NCBI GenBank assembly: GCA_013360675.1
Contig: JABWBB010000002.1
Span: 1-64,000 of the forward strand
DNA from: Phycisphaerales bacterium
Lineage (GTDB): Bacteria; Planctomycetota; Phycisphaerae; Phycisphaerales; UBA1924
Reading direction: 5' to 3'
DNA length: 64,000 nt
Part shown: positions 49,914-60,538 of the stretch, one piece after another
How the letters are laid out: every line of letters starts with the position of its first letter
Numbering within the stretch: position 1 is the first letter of the stretch
The notes under the pieces: model-generated
The model's database searches: none
Seen by the model: the letters and a program-made list of their open reading frames with translations, nothing else
What the model was told of the DNA's origin: nothing
Made by a program: the position numbers and the translations under genes

Positions 49914-50405
49914 ATGAACGTTTCTCTCGTCCTCGTCAGGCCCGACGGTACCCAGAAAGAGGCCAAGATCACGCGCGCCACGACCGTGATCGGCCGTCAG
50001 ACCGATTGCGCACTCCAGATCCCAACCGCCGCCGTCTCGCGCCATCATTGCGAGATCAGCGTCGCGGGCGAGGCCGTCTCGGTGCGTGATCTGGGCTCGA
50101 GCAATGGAACCTATGTCAACCAGCGACGGGTAAACCAGACCGAGCTCTCGCCCGGTGACCTGCTGGCCATCGGGAACCTGGTCTTTGTTGTCCGCATCGA
50201 CGGGCGACCGGCCGAGATCGAAGCCGAAGACTGCTACGAGGACGGCGTCGTGCTGCCCGCCAGTGGCAAGGGCCCCGCAACGCCGACTACCAGAACGGTC
50301 CAGGGGGCGACGATCCCCAAGGCCAAGGCGGACCCGGAGGGGAGCAGCTTCGGCGACCTGGATTTTCTCGATGAAACCGACATGAAAAAGCAGCCTCGCC
50401 TCTGA
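49914..50405 (+). CDS. FHA-domain protein
   Basis: 163 residues. A single FHA domain (about 4-95) with TTVIGRQTDCALQIPTAAVS, SRHHCEIS and DLGSSNGTYVN, which binds phosphothreonine peptides. The tail (about 100-163) is polar and ends SSFGDLDFLDETDMKK. It implies signalling with Ser/Thr kinases, common in planctomycetes; the partner is unknown. GGGGAGG precedes the start. Confidence 0.9.
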   Translation: MNVSLVLVRPDGTQKEAKITRATTVIGRQTDCALQIPTAAVSRHHCEISVAGEAVSVRDLGSSNGTYVNQRRVNQTELSPGDLLAIGNLVFVVRIDGRPAEIEAEDCYEDGVVLPASGKGPATPTTRTVQGATIPKAKADPEGSSFGDLDFLDETDMKKQPRL

Positions 50406-50420
50406 GCGCGGTTCACCCGT

Positions 50421-50597
50421 TCAGGCGGACTTGCGTTCGGCGGCCTTGGCCGGGGCACCGGCATCAGTCGCCGGGATGCGGATGTTCGTACCGCAGCAGC
50501 GGCAACGCACGGTCTTGCCGCGTGCGGCCGCCGGCACCGCCAGCACCTTGCGGCACGTCAGGTTCGGGCACATTATCCTGACAGATTCATTGGGCAT
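50421..50597 (-). CDS. Small zinc-ribbon protein
   Basis: 58 residues from ATG at 50597. CPNLTC and CRCC flank VLAVPAAARGKTVR, the short planctomycete zinc-ribbon pattern. A GTG at 50630 would add 11 residues. It converges on the FHA gene with 15 bases between. Function is unknown; such ribbons often bind nucleic acid or protein. Confidence 0.7.
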   Translation of the reverse strand: MPNESVRIMCPNLTCRKVLAVPAAARGKTVRCRCCGTNIRIPATDAGAPAKAAERKSA

Positions 50598-50759
50598 AAT
50601 GGACCCCGGTTGCGTCGTCTGATCGGCCACCGGAGACTCGAACTTCGGTCAACCTCATCAACTCACACCGGCCTTGGCGCGTGACGGGCCGGAATCGGTG
50701 GCTACGCTCTCACATCAAGGCCCGATAGCCCGCCACCGCGAACTTCGGATTACACCTGA

Positions 50760-52127
<1,368 letters not shown>

Positions 52128-52141
52128 CGGGAGGAGCCAGC

Positions 52142-52999
52142 GTGCCCCAGCCGGTGGAGACAGGCGCACGAATCGCGTTGGACGACGCGGCGATGGCCGC
52201 CCTTGCCTCGATCCACTCTCGCAACCCGCAGGCCGATCCGTTGGGACGGCTGCCCGATGTAAGTCCCGCCCGCCTGCCGCGCCACATCGCGATCATCATG
52301 GACGGGAACGGTCGCTGGGCGACGGCCAAGGGATTGCCGCGCCAGGCCGGGCATCAGGCCGGGGCTCGCTCGGTGCGGAAGGTGGTCGAGGAATGCGGGC
52401 GCCTGGGCGTCGAGGTGCTGACGCTTTACTCGTTCTCGATGGAGAACTGGCGTCGCCCGCGCGACGAGGTGCAGGCCTTGATGGAACTCTGCCTGGCCTA
52501 CCTCGCCTCGGAGGAGCCCGAACTGGTCAAACACCAGATCCGATTCAGGGTTGTGGGCCGGCGAGAGGGCCTGCCGCCCGAGGTCGTCAGGGCGATCGCG
52601 CGTGTCGAAGATGCGACCAGGCACGGCACGCGGGCGACGCTCTGTCTGGCGATCAACTACGGCTCGCGTGCCGAGATTGCCGACGCGGCCCGTGCGATCG
52701 CCGCCGACATTGCCGCGGGCACACTGCGACCCCAGGATGTGAATGAGGCGGCCCTGGAGCAGCGGCTTTCCACGTCGGGCCTGCCCGACCCGGACTTGCT
52801 GATCCGTACGGCGGGCGAGATGCGCGTCAGCAACTTCCTGCTGTGGCAGATCAGTTACTCCGAGCTGTACGTCACGCCGGCCCTATGGCCCGACTTTGGC
52901 GTGGACCAATTGCACGCGGCGATCCGCGATTATGCGCGCCGCAACCGGCGCTACGGCGGGATCGAGAACCCAAGGCCCTCCGGAGCCGAGCATGCGTGA
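52142..52999 (+). CDS. uppS: Undecaprenyl pyrophosphate synthase
   Basis: 285 residues from GTG at 52142 (GGGAGGAG about six bases upstream). IAIIMDGNGRWA with the catalytic Asp, TLYSFSMENWRRP, AINYGSRAEIADAAR and DLLIRTAGEMRVSNFLLWQ. It extends farnesyl diphosphate to the C55 carrier for cell-wall and polysaccharide synthesis. The N-terminal 45 residues are longer than usual. It overlaps cdsA by eight bases. Confidence 0.95.
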   Translation: MPQPVETGARIALDDAAMAALASIHSRNPQADPLGRLPDVSPARLPRHIAIIMDGNGRWATAKGLPRQAGHQAGARSVRKVVEECGRLGVEVLTLYSFSMENWRRPRDEVQALMELCLAYLASEEPELVKHQIRFRVVGRREGLPPEVVRAIARVEDATRHGTRATLCLAINYGSRAEIADAARAIAADIAAGTLRPQDVNEAALEQRLSTSGLPDPDLLIRTAGEMRVSNFLLWQISYSELYVTPALWPDFGVDQLHAAIRDYARRNRRYGGIENPRPSGAEHA

Positions 53000-53882
53000 A
53001 CGACTCTTGCTCGGGCCGGTTCTGATTGCGGCGCTGGTGGGAGGGCTCTGGCTCGATCAGCGCCTCCAAGGAGTGGCCGGGCCGTGGGGACACACGCTGC
53101 CCCCGGGGGTCGTCATCGCTCCGTTGATGGTACTGATCGCCTGCCTGGGGGCCATTGAACTGGGCGTCATCCTCCGGGCCAGGGGTGTCATGGCAGCCCG
53201 GGGCGTGCTGACGATGGGCGCTTGCCTGGGCCTTGGAGTCTTCATGCTCCCCGTCGGGCTTGGGGGCACTGATCAAGTTGCGGCGGTCGGGGCTGCGGCG
53301 ACAGTCGCACTGGCCTGCTCGATGGCCTTCTATTCGCGCGGGCAGAACGTGCAAGGGGTGGTCGGTGCTACCGGCGGCACGCTGCTGGCCTTTGTCTATC
53401 TGGGGCTGATGTTCGGGCTGGTGCTGGCGCTGCGGCGAGAGTTCACCGCATGGCACGTGGCGTGGATGCTGCTCACCGTCAAATCATGCGACATCGGCGC
53501 CTACTTCACGGGAAAATCGATCGGGCGGCGAAAGCTCATTCCATGGCTGAGCCCGGGCAAGACCTGGGAGGGGTTGATCGGCGGGGTTGTCTTTTCAACC
53601 GGGGTGGGGTGCCTGGGGCTCTGGATCCTGAGCCGTTACGGGTTGCAGGCGTGGGCCGGGATGGGGTGGTCGCTGGTGCCCGGGTTTTTGTTCGGGATCG
53701 CCGGGCAGGCGGGTGACCTGCTGGCCAGCCTGATGAAGCGCGACGCGGGGATCAAGGATTCGGGTCGGATCCTGCCCGGATTCGGCGGCGTGCTCGATGT
53801 GGTGGACTCGCCCATCCTCGTGGCGCCGCTGGCGTTCTGGTGGTTGAAGATGATGTCCGAAAGGGTCGTCGAGGCGATTTAG
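52992..53882 (+). CDS. cdsA: Phosphatidate cytidylyltransferase
   Basis: 296 residues with seven or eight membrane helices. The CdsA signature lies at about 260-280: KRDAGIKDSGRILPGFGGVL followed by DVVDS. The consensus PGHGGxLDRxDS thus has H to F and R to V changes. SPGKTWEGLIGG is also present. It makes CDP-diacylglycerol for phospholipid synthesis. It follows uppS with an overlap. Confidence 0.88.
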   Translation: MRERLLLGPVLIAALVGGLWLDQRLQGVAGPWGHTLPPGVVIAPLMVLIACLGAIELGVILRARGVMAARGVLTMGACLGLGVFMLPVGLGGTDQVAAVGAAATVALACSMAFYSRGQNVQGVVGATGGTLLAFVYLGLMFGLVLALRREFTAWHVAWMLLTVKSCDIGAYFTGKSIGRRKLIPWLSPGKTWEGLIGGVVFSTGVGCLGLWILSRYGLQAWAGMGWSLVPGFLFGIAGQAGDLLASLMKRDAGIKDSGRILPGFGGVLDVVDSPILVAPLAFWWLKMMSERVVEAI

Positions 53883-53946
53883 CAGGGTGCATCCGCACGC
53901 GGACGCGAGATGCACTACACTGTTCAGGGACTGCCTGGAGTAACGG

Positions 53947-54711
53947 ATGGACGTCACGTCGATGCTGGTGAAGGTGTTCCTGGTGGATAAACAGCTGCGG
54001 GGCCTTCGTTCCCGCCTGGATGCCGCCGACCGTTTCCTGGGTGATCAGAACAAGGACCTCGAGCGGCTCGACACCAAGCGCCGCCTGATCGAGGCCCAGT
54101 TGAAGCAAGCGCAGGTCGACGCCAAAACCGACGAGGGCGAGATCGCCCGCATCGACGCGCGGATGAACCAGATCCGCGAGCAGATGAACTCGGCGCAGAC
54201 CAACCGCGAGTACAAGGCCTTCCTCACCGAACTCAATACCTTCAAGGCCGAGCGAGATCGCCTGGAGACGTCGGCGCTCGAGAAGATGACCGCCTGCGAC
54301 ACGCTGCGGGCGCAGATCGAAGAACTCGACGCGCAGCGCGCCCAGCGTCAGCAGGTGCAGGGCGTCGCCGCCGGCGAACGCACCCAGCGCGAGACCGAGA
54401 TCCGCGAGCGGCTCGAGGCCCTCAAGGTCGAGCGCAAGGAGGCGTCCAAGGACGTTCCCCCCGAGGCGATGACGATCTTTGAACGACTGGTCATCTCGCA
54501 CGGCGATGATGCGATGGCCGCGGTCGAGGTCGAGGACCGTCGGCGCCATGAGTTCTTCTGCGGCGGTTGCCGCATGACCGTGCCGGTCGAATCAGTGAGC
54601 ACGCTCATGATCAGCGGCAAACTGACGCGGTGCGTCTCGTGCCAGTGCCTGCTTTATCTCGATGAAGCCGCGCGCGAGGCGATGAAGCCCGCGGGTTCCA
54701 AGCGGGGTTGA
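53947..54711 (+). CDS. Coiled-coil protein with C-terminal C4 zinc ribbon
   Basis: 254 residues. A long antiparallel coiled coil (about 10-170) is followed by a C4 zinc ribbon: FFCGGCRMTVPVE and CVSCQCLLYLDE. This is the PF02591/CT398-like family, described in several bacteria but without a firm function. It stands between cdsA and the convergent ruvB. Confidence 0.85.
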   Translation: MDVTSMLVKVFLVDKQLRGLRSRLDAADRFLGDQNKDLERLDTKRRLIEAQLKQAQVDAKTDEGEIARIDARMNQIREQMNSAQTNREYKAFLTELNTFKAERDRLETSALEKMTACDTLRAQIEELDAQRAQRQQVQGVAAGERTQRETEIRERLEALKVERKEASKDVPPEAMTIFERLVISHGDDAMAAVEVEDRRRHEFFCGGCRMTVPVESVSTLMISGKLTRCVSCQCLLYLDEAAREAMKPAGSKRG

Positions 54712-54733
54712 ACCTCTGAATTAACGAGGAGTC

Positions 54734-55777
54734 TCACGCGTTGGCGGCGAAGAGCCCGCCGGGCGTCTCTTCGGGCGGGCGGTAGGCCACGCCCAGGTGT
54801 TCGCACGCGCTGCGGGTGAGGGCACGCCCACGCCGCGTACGCGCCAGAAAACCGATTTGTAGCAGGTACGGCTCGACGACGTCCTCGAGTGTGCCCGAAT
54901 CCTCGTTCATCGTGGCGGCGACGGCTTCGAGCCCCACGGGCCCCCCCGCGTAGGTCCTCGCGATCGCCCCCAGGTAACTGCGGTCGAGTTCATCCAGCCC
55001 CAGCGCGTCGACGCCCTCGAGGGCGAGGGCCGCGTCGACCACCTTTGACGTGATGTTCCCGTTGGCGCGGACGGTGGCGAAATCTCGCACGCGACGGAGC
55101 AGGCGGTTGGCGATGCGGGGCGTGCCGCGAGAACGCGAGGCGATGGCTTCGAGCCCCTCATCGTCGGTCACGGGCACGTTGAGCAGGTGGGCCGAGCGGC
55201 GCAGGATCGTCAGCAGATCGTCCTGCCCGTAGTACCGCAGGTGGTGCGTGATGCCAAAGCGCGAACGCAGCGGCGACGAGAGCAGCCCCGCGCGGGTCGT
55301 CGCCCCCACCAGCGTGAATGGCTTGCAGCGGATCTGCACCGTGCGTGCCGACAGCCCGCTGTCGAGCGTCACGTCGATGCGGAAGTCTTCCATCGCGGGA
55401 TAGATGAACTCTTCGACCGCGACGGGCAGGCGGTGGATCTCGTCGATGAAGAGAATGTCGCCCGCGCTCAAGCGCGTCAGGGCCGAGACCAGGTCGGTGC
55501 CCCGGGCCAGGGCGGGGCCTGAAGTAACGTGCAGTTTCGTGCCCATCTCGTGGGCCAGGACATGCGCGAGGGTGGTCTTGCCAAGCCCCGGCGGGCCGTG
55601 CAACAGCACATGCTCAAGGGGTTCGGCGCGACGTTGTCCGGCCTCGATGGCGATAGAAAGGCGATCGATGAGATCGCGCTGGCCCACGTATTCATGGATC
55701 CGCGTGGGGCGCAGGGCCCAGTTGGTCTGGTCCTCCTGCGGGCGGGGCTGGGCGCTGATGATGCGATCCGTCGTCAT
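54734..55777 (-). CDS. ruvB: Holliday junction branch-migration helicase RuvB
   Basis: 347 residues. Walker A HGPPGLGKTTLAHVLA, Walker B ILFIDEIHRLP, sensor 1 LVGATTRAGLLSSPLRSRFG, arginine finger TPRIANRLLRRVRDFA, and the C-terminal winged helix (EPYLLQIGFLARTRRGRAL). It drives branch migration with RuvA. No ruvA or ruvC is beside it here. Full length. Confidence 0.97.
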   Translation of the reverse strand: MTTDRIISAQPRPQEDQTNWALRPTRIHEYVGQRDLIDRLSIAIEAGQRRAEPLEHVLLHGPPGLGKTTLAHVLAHEMGTKLHVTSGPALARGTDLVSALTRLSAGDILFIDEIHRLPVAVEEFIYPAMEDFRIDVTLDSGLSARTVQIRCKPFTLVGATTRAGLLSSPLRSRFGITHHLRYYGQDDLLTILRRSAHLLNVPVTDDEGLEAIASRSRGTPRIANRLLRRVRDFATVRANGNITSKVVDAALALEGVDALGLDELDRSYLGAIARTYAGGPVGLEAVAATMNEDSGTLEDVVEPYLLQIGFLARTRRGRALTRSACEHLGVAYRPPEETPGGLFAANA

Positions 55778-55816
55778 GCGGCGTTCCCTCTCGCGGATGG
55801 TACCCGAACCCTCGCC

Positions 55817-57343
55817 TTAGTCGACGGGCAAACCCTTGGACTTCCAGATCTGGAGGAGACGCTGCCCGCTGACGGGCTCGCGGATCGTGCCGTCGCCCAG
55901 TTCAATGCGAAGGAGTTGGCCCTCCTTCGAGTACCAGGCCATCTGCGGCTTTTTATCTTCGGCCAGGCGGGTGCGGACCAGCCATTGCCCCGCGCGGTTG
56001 TCGGGGCGCTCGAGCGAATCGCGGCGCAGACGGATCGACGAGGCCTGCGAGTCGTAGCCGTAGAAGGCGAAATCGGCCTGGATGCCCTTGCGCACGAGTA
56101 GCGCGGGGAGGAGGAAAGCCTCGACACGGCTGATGTACCCGTCGCCCTGCATGATGGGCTTGATGGTCTCCTTGCTGCGGCCCGGGGCATCGAGTTCGAT
56201 GACCATGTTCGTGTCGTTGCGTGCGCCCAGTTCGCTGAAGGTGCCCGTGACGGGGCGGTTGGGGTCGATCTGCCGGTAGGCGCGAAGGGCCGTGCGGACT
56301 GTCCAGACCTCGCTCGTACGGTCCTTGGCCATGAAGAACGCGCTGCGCGTGTCGATGATCTGGCCCGTGTCGAGCAGGCGGGCGTCGATCTGCACGACGT
56401 ACCCATTCTGGCGGTTGCCCATCGTGCGCACCGTGCCGGTGGTGCCCAGGTCGTCGGGTGTGCCCACCAGCAGGCGCGTACGGACGTAACCCAGTTCGGT
56501 CGCATCGGCGTCAGCCCCGGTGGCGCTGGGCTTGTAGATCCGCTCCCAGGTTTCGGGGGTGGCGCGGAGCAGCGCCTGGATGTCGTCCTCGGTGACCGCC
56601 TCAAACATGCGCACGCCGGCGGTGATCGCCGCGGCCCGCTCGGCGCGGAGTTCGTCGGCGTTCTCGAACGACGCGGTGGCCACGACGGTCTCGTAGAGAC
56701 CGCGGGCCTCCTTGAAGGCGGACTCAGTGGTGACGAGCTCGAAACTGACGAACTGGGTGGGTGTGGTTTTGAAGGCGGTATAGCCGCGGACGACGCGCGG
56801 GGTGTTGGGGCGGGCCGAGGGGAGCGAGATGTAGATCCGCTCGCCGCTCTGGCTGCCGATCTGTACGGTGGCCTTGGGCTCGACGACGCTGATGTTGACG
56901 CCCAGCAACTGGTCCTCGAGGCGCTTGTCGCCGTCGCGACGATAGACCATGCCCGCGGCTTCGCCCAGGCGGCGCATCAGTTCCTCAAGAAGGTCAGAAC
57001 TCGAACGCCCCGGCTCGGGGTCAACGGGGGTCTGGATGTTCATGAACCACGAGGGCGACGCCCCCCCGGGCGTGATCTGCACCGTCGAACGCGAGCCGAC
57101 GGTCGTCGACTCGGCCCGCGCCCCCAGCGGCAGCATCATCGTCAGCCCCACGCTGTCGAGGCGGAAGACCTCATCACCCATGGGCACCATCGACGGCGAC
57201 CCGGGCTGGGTTGGCTTGGGCTTGGGTTTGGCGCTGGGCTCGGCGAAGGCGGGGCCCTTGGGACGGTTGGTCTGGGCATCGGCCACGGCTGGGAGCAGGA
57301 TCAGCCCCGCGGTCAGCAGCGCAACGTTCAGCAATCTCGGCAT
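55817..57343 (-). CDS. Exported protein of unknown function
   Basis: 508 residues from ATG at 57343. The signal peptide (about 1-24, ending ADAQ) and a Lys/Pro stretch (about 28-50) precede a beta-rich region (about 60-225) and a longer C-terminal part that ends TIREPVSGQRLLQIWKSKGL. No known domain is recognised. It is predicted to be periplasmic. It shares a divergent upstream region with the TPR-like exported protein. Confidence 0.65.
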   Translation of the reverse strand: MPRLLNVALLTAGLILLPAVADAQTNRPKGPAFAEPSAKPKPKPTQPGSPSMVPMGDEVFRLDSVGLTMMLPLGARAESTTVGSRSTVQITPGGASPSWFMNIQTPVDPEPGRSSSDLLEELMRRLGEAAGMVYRRDGDKRLEDQLLGVNISVVEPKATVQIGSQSGERIYISLPSARPNTPRVVRGYTAFKTTPTQFVSFELVTTESAFKEARGLYETVVATASFENADELRAERAAAITAGVRMFEAVTEDDIQALLRATPETWERIYKPSATGADADATELGYVRTRLLVGTPDDLGTTGTVRTMGNRQNGYVVQIDARLLDTGQIIDTRSAFFMAKDRTSEVWTVRTALRAYRQIDPNRPVTGTFSELGARNDTNMVIELDAPGRSKETIKPIMQGDGYISRVEAFLLPALLVRKGIQADFAFYGYDSQASSIRLRRDSLERPDNRAGQWLVRTRLAEDKKPQMAWYSKEGQLLRIELGDGTIREPVSGQRLLQIWKSKGLPVD

Positions 57344-57667
57344 GGTGTCACCCTTGGGCATCTGGCACAGTACGGGGGGCGGGTCCGGGAAGATACTGCG
57401 CCCGGTTCACAAACATCGACCGGATCCCGAACCGGGCTTGATGCTTGGCCCGCGGTGTAGGGGGTGAACCACTCGATTCGGGGGAACCTTGCGGGTCGTT
57501 GGGAGGTATGCTCCAATGAGAACACAGGTCCCCGGGTTTCCTGACGGGTGGCATCGCCGCCCGATGATTGGGAACTTGAGTGGTCCTTGGCCCGTCCAAC
57601 GCGATGGGCCCGCGTGTCACGAGGCGCTACGGCCCTCGTGACCTTTCCCCCGATGGGAGGCTGCACC
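57344..57667. other. Divergent intergenic region
   Basis: 324 bases between two exported-protein genes on opposite strands. A TATGCT box at 57507-57512 could be a plus-strand -10, but no -35 sits at a good distance. No repeat, RNA gene or convincing small open frame was seen. Confidence 0.4.
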
Positions 57668-58777
57668 ATGACGAATGCGTACTACGTGGTTGGGTTTGCC
57701 GGCGGCTTGATGATGGCCGGCGCCATGGCGCTGGGCCAGGCGGCCCCCGAGGCAACCACCCCGGCCCCGGTCGTGATCCAGCCGGGCTGGCAGCCCGGGC
57801 CCAACGCCGGTCGCGGCGGGATGTCGGGCATCGGCGGCACGCGGGCGAACACCGATTTGATCTCGAGCCCGGTGCGGAACCGCCCGATCGTCGTGCCCGC
57901 GCCGAAGGTGACGATTTTCCCCAGGCCGCCGGTGGTCTATCCGCCGGGGTACTGCCCACCCGCACCGTGCCCGCCGCGGCCCTGTCCGCCGCAGCCGTGC
58001 CCGCCGCATGCTTACCCGACGCCGATCGTGATCACCACGGGGTCGGGGTTGTCGGTGGGGGGGACCTATTCGAGCGGCAACTGGCGCGTGGGGTTCCAAC
58101 TCGGCCAGCCGATCCAGGCGGTGACACCGGTGGTCTGTGCGCCGACGCCGACGTGCACCGACGCGCTCTACGGCTGGCGGCACTACGGGTGGGGTGGGCC
58201 GTATGTGTGGAACTCACGCTACTCTGGCGTGAACGTGGGGACGAGCCCGTTTGTCGGATCGACGGGGACGTATATCGACCCGAGCCTTCAATCGATGCCC
58301 GTGACCGTCGCGGCGGCCGAGCCGAGCATGGCGCGGGAACTGACGCTGACCGAGCGGGCGGCGTACGCGACGTATGAGGGGAAGGCCCACGAGGCCGTGC
58401 GACTGCTGCGCGAGCACCTTCGCGATGAACCCTCGGACACGCGGGCGCTGCGGCTGCTGTCGCTGGCGCTGCTCGATGCGCGGGATTACGAGGACGCCGC
58501 GGCGGTGATGGGCCTGGCCTATCGCACCGACCCGGGGCTGGCCAACGAGGCGATCGCCTTTGGCTCGGCGGGGCTGAGCGAGGGTCGGATGCGCGAGTTG
58601 CTGACGCGGGCGGTGGGTTTCGCGCACAAGGTGAACAGCGCGTCGGCGTGGCTGACGGTCGGCGCGATCATGCAGGCCGAGGGGCGCGAAAACCTCGCGC
58701 GGACCATGATCGAGCGGGCCCGCAAGGCGGGGCTCGAGCCGGCGGTCTACGACGCGCTGGCGGCGGAGTTGCGGTGA
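57668..58777 (+). CDS. Exported Pro/Cys-rich protein with C-terminal TPR-like helices
   Basis: 369 residues. A signal peptide (about 1-25) precedes a region with a Pro-Cys repeat (CPPAPCPPRPCPPQPCPP, about 97-115) and a Gly/Tyr-rich segment. The C-terminal 130 residues are TPR-like (YATYEGKAHEAVRLLREHL, ALRLLSLALLDARDYEDAA). The Pro-Cys repeat suggests cross-linking or metal binding at the cell surface (inference). GGGAGG precedes the ATG at 57668. Confidence 0.65.
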   Translation: MTNAYYVVGFAGGLMMAGAMALGQAAPEATTPAPVVIQPGWQPGPNAGRGGMSGIGGTRANTDLISSPVRNRPIVVPAPKVTIFPRPPVVYPPGYCPPAPCPPRPCPPQPCPPHAYPTPIVITTGSGLSVGGTYSSGNWRVGFQLGQPIQAVTPVVCAPTPTCTDALYGWRHYGWGGPYVWNSRYSGVNVGTSPFVGSTGTYIDPSLQSMPVTVAAAEPSMARELTLTERAAYATYEGKAHEAVRLLREHLRDEPSDTRALRLLSLALLDARDYEDAAAVMGLAYRTDPGLANEAIAFGSAGLSEGRMRELLTRAVGFAHKVNSASAWLTVGAIMQAEGRENLARTMIERARKAGLEPAVYDALAAELR

Positions 58778-58789
58778 GCCAAAGTCGGC

Positions 58790-60526
58790 TTACAAGCCGT
58801 ACTCACGCCACCGCCGCTCGATCCGCGTCAGGATTTCCGGCGGCATGGCCAGGATCGGCGGGTAGTCGCGCACGGCGTGCCCGTTGACCTCTTCGCCCTT
58901 GATCTTGCGGGTCGCGTCGATCCCCAGTTTGTGCCCCGCCCCCAGGCGCGGGGCGGCGTGGTCGAGGATGTCCACCGGCCCCGCGACGATCTCGAGGTCG
59001 CGCCCCGGATCAACATTGGCGCACAGGTGAAACAAGACGTCGTCCTGGTCGTGCACGTCCACTTCCTCGTCGACCACGACGATGATCTTGGTCCATGACA
59101 TCTGGCCCGCGCCCCAGATCGCGTGCATGATGCGCCGCGCGTGCAGCGGGTAATCCTTGCGGATCTTGATGAACGCGCAGTTGTGGAACGCGCCGAACAT
59201 CGGCAGGTCGTAGTCGATGATGTCGGGCACGATCGTGCGCAGCAGCGGCAAAAAGATCCGCTCGGTCGCCTTGCCGAGGTAGTAGTCCTCCTGCGGCGGC
59301 AAACCGACGATCGTCGTCGGATAGATCGGGTTGCGCCGGTGCGTGATCGCCGTCACATCGAGGATGGGGTAGCGATCGGGGAGCGAATAGAAGCCGGTGT
59401 GGTCGCCGAAGGGGCCTTCGAAGACCGCCCCTTCGCCTAGGCGTGGGTGTGAGCCGTCGGCGTTGGGGATGCGCGGGTCAAAGCCGATGTGGGGGGCGTC
59501 GTGGCTGACGTAGCCCTCGATGACGATCTCGCTGTTGGCGGGGACGTCGAGGGGGACGGTTGTGCAGGGGACGAGCGGGATCGAGCCGCGGTTGAGGAAC
59601 CCGGCGAGCATGAGTTCGCTGATGCCCGGGGGCATGGGGGCGGTGGCGCAATATGGCAGGACGCTCTCGCCGCCGAGGGCGATGGCGACGGGCATGCGTT
59701 CGCCCCGGGCCTTCCACGAGCGCCAGTGGCGGGCGCCGTCGTGGGTGATGTGCCAGTGCATCGCCATGCGGCGCGGGCCCAGGAGTTGGACGCGGTACAT
59801 GCCGACGTTGCGGCTGGGGGGCGCGGGGTTGCCGATGTCGTCGGCGTGAATCGTGTGGATGCCGCCGAGGGTGATGTAACGCCCGCGGTGCGAGCGGTCC
59901 CACGCGGGGCCGGTCGAGAGGCCCTCGATGCCGGCGTTGACGTCGGGCGGATAGCCGACCGCGCCCGGATCGCCGTCGTGCGGCCAGCAGCGGATGAGGG
60001 GCAGTCGGGTGAGATCGACGTCCTTGCCGGTGACGACGACCTCCTGGCAGAGGCCGCTCTTGACGCGCTTGGGGGGGAGTTTGGCCAGGTCGAGGAGTTC
60101 GGGGATCTTCTGGAGTTTGGCGAGAAGCGTGGGGGGCGGCTCGGGCTTGACGAGTTTGGCGACGCGGGCGGCGAGGGCGTCGAAGCCCGCGCCGTCGGTG
60201 GTGGTCGAGGGGCCAGCCTCGACGCCGGGTCCGGGCTCGTTGCAGCCCAGGGCCATCTCGAGGCGACGGTACGAGCCGTAGGCGTTGATGAGGACGGGGA
60301 TGTCCGAGCCCTCGACGCTCTGGAAGAGGAGCGCGTGCCCGCCCTTGCCAAAGCAGCGCGGGTCAGTGGCGCGGGCGCGGGCGCTGGGGGCGTAGGGCGC
60401 GGGCGACTTGCTCACGCGGTCGGTGATGGCGGCGATCTCGAGGACGGGATCGACCTTGGCGCTGATACGCTTGAGTTCACCGGCCTTGTCGAGGGCCGCG
60501 ACGAAGTCCTGCAGGTTCTCGTACAT
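58790..60526 (-). CDS. UbiD-family decarboxylase
   Basis: 578 residues. GGIHTIHADDIGNPAPPSRN, GMYRVQLLGPRRMAMHWHIT, EGPFGDHTGFYSLPDRYPIL and IIVVVDEEVDVHDQDDV are UbiD hallmarks, including the Glu/Arg/Asp set that works with prenylated FMN. It decarboxylates aromatic acids in quinone synthesis or related pathways. A UbiX partner is not in the window. The ATG at 60526 is preferred to the longer frame. Confidence 0.9.
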   Translation of the reverse strand: MYENLQDFVAALDKAGELKRISAKVDPVLEIAAITDRVSKSPAPYAPSARARATDPRCFGKGGHALLFQSVEGSDIPVLINAYGSYRRLEMALGCNEPGPGVEAGPSTTTDGAGFDALAARVAKLVKPEPPPTLLAKLQKIPELLDLAKLPPKRVKSGLCQEVVVTGKDVDLTRLPLIRCWPHDGDPGAVGYPPDVNAGIEGLSTGPAWDRSHRGRYITLGGIHTIHADDIGNPAPPSRNVGMYRVQLLGPRRMAMHWHITHDGARHWRSWKARGERMPVAIALGGESVLPYCATAPMPPGISELMLAGFLNRGSIPLVPCTTVPLDVPANSEIVIEGYVSHDAPHIGFDPRIPNADGSHPRLGEGAVFEGPFGDHTGFYSLPDRYPILDVTAITHRRNPIYPTTIVGLPPQEDYYLGKATERIFLPLLRTIVPDIIDYDLPMFGAFHNCAFIKIRKDYPLHARRIMHAIWGAGQMSWTKIIVVVDEEVDVHDQDDVLFHLCANVDPGRDLEIVAGPVDILDHAAPRLGAGHKLGIDATRKIKGEEVNGHAVRDYPPILAMPPEILTRIERRWREYGL

Positions 60527-60538
60527 TGTGCCAAGCGT

